A stretch of 64,000 nt of DNA from Macrotrachela quadricornifera. Lineage: Eukaryota; Rotifera; Eurotatoria; Philodinida; Philodinidae. The first letter of the stretch is position 1. Every line of letters starts with the position of its first letter. The notes below the pieces were generated by a model, which saw nothing but the letters and a program-made list of their open reading frames with translations, was not told the DNA's origin and made no database searches. This document shows, one piece after another, positions 63,851-64,000 of the stretch. Location of the stretch: assembly GCA_022393335.1 (NCBI GenBank), contig JAJEKB010001138.1:230809-294808 (forward strand), read 5' to 3'. The position numbers and the translations under genes were made by a program.

Positions 63851-64000
63851 TTACAATTTATATATAAATTTCATTTCTGTTCTATTTCTTTTTTTGTTCG
63901 ATGTTATCTATGTTTGTGTGTAATTCTCATGCACTTAAAAAAGAAAGATATAAAAAAAAAATGAGAGAGAAAATTTAAATTTTTGTTTGATTTTGTAATG
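63851..64000. other. 3' flank of the SREK1-like gene
   Basis: AT-rich 3' UTR sequence; nothing further recognised. Confidence 0.4.

Overview
The window is AT-rich (roughly 70% A+T) metazoan nuclear DNA. Most genes are split by many short GT-AG introns of about 45-70 nt, coding regions prefer A/T-ending codons, and intergenic DNA is full of homopolymer and simple-sequence tracts. The conserved proteins are animal ones: exportin-1, CK2 alpha, SNX1/2, SLC18, TRPC, Shaker-type Kv, HROB, RAP1GDS1 and SREK1. Compact genes, A/T-rich codons and a DDE transposase remnant with a Cys/His tail that I associate with bdelloid rotifers point to a bdelloid (Adineta/Rotaria-like). That assignment is inference. 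No rRNA, tRNA, CRISPR array or bacterial-type operon was recognised.

Layout. 0-0.7 kb: 5' part of exportin-1 (-). 0.7-7.9 kb: gene-poor DNA with a 1.5-kb inverted-repeat element and a small GC-rich island. 7.9-8.2 kb: a two-exon gene for an 80-aa putative secreted peptide (-). 9-16.5 kb: CK2 alpha, SNX1/2-like, an Ig-domain surface protein and an orphan coiled-coil protein, all +. 16.9-23.3 kb (-): kelch protein, SLC18 vesicular transporter and an orphan 8-TM protein. 24.1-29.5 kb (-): TRPC channel. 29.5-33.4 kb: gene-poor. 33.4-36.4 kb (+): a paralogue of the orphan 8-TM protein, then HROB. 37.3-39.4 kb (-): Kv channel. 39.5-45.2 kb: one Ly6-like surface protein between two large imperfect inverted repeats. 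45.3-47.1 kb (-): membrane RING-type E3. 47.1-51.5 kb: gene-poor DNA with a third large inverted-repeat element. 51.5-53.3 kb (+): F-box plus DUF1399-like protein. 53.4-57.7 kb: decayed hAT and DDE transposons. 58.3-61.8 kb (-): RAP1GDS1-like armadillo protein with a possible nested gene in its largest intron. 62.3-63.9 kb (+): SREK1-like splicing factor.

Functional links are loose, as expected for animal intergenic order. Several genes belong to neuronal excitability or secretion (SLC18, TRPC, Kv, Ig cell-adhesion protein, putative peptide precursor). The features most worth a second look are: the pair of orphan 8-TM paralogues with the same intron pattern on either side of TRPC; the Kv gene, whose selectivity-filter codon appears split by a GA-AG intron and whose S6 lacks the PVP hinge; the small secreted-peptide gene; the nested three-exon ORF; and four unrelated-looking long inverted-repeat structures.
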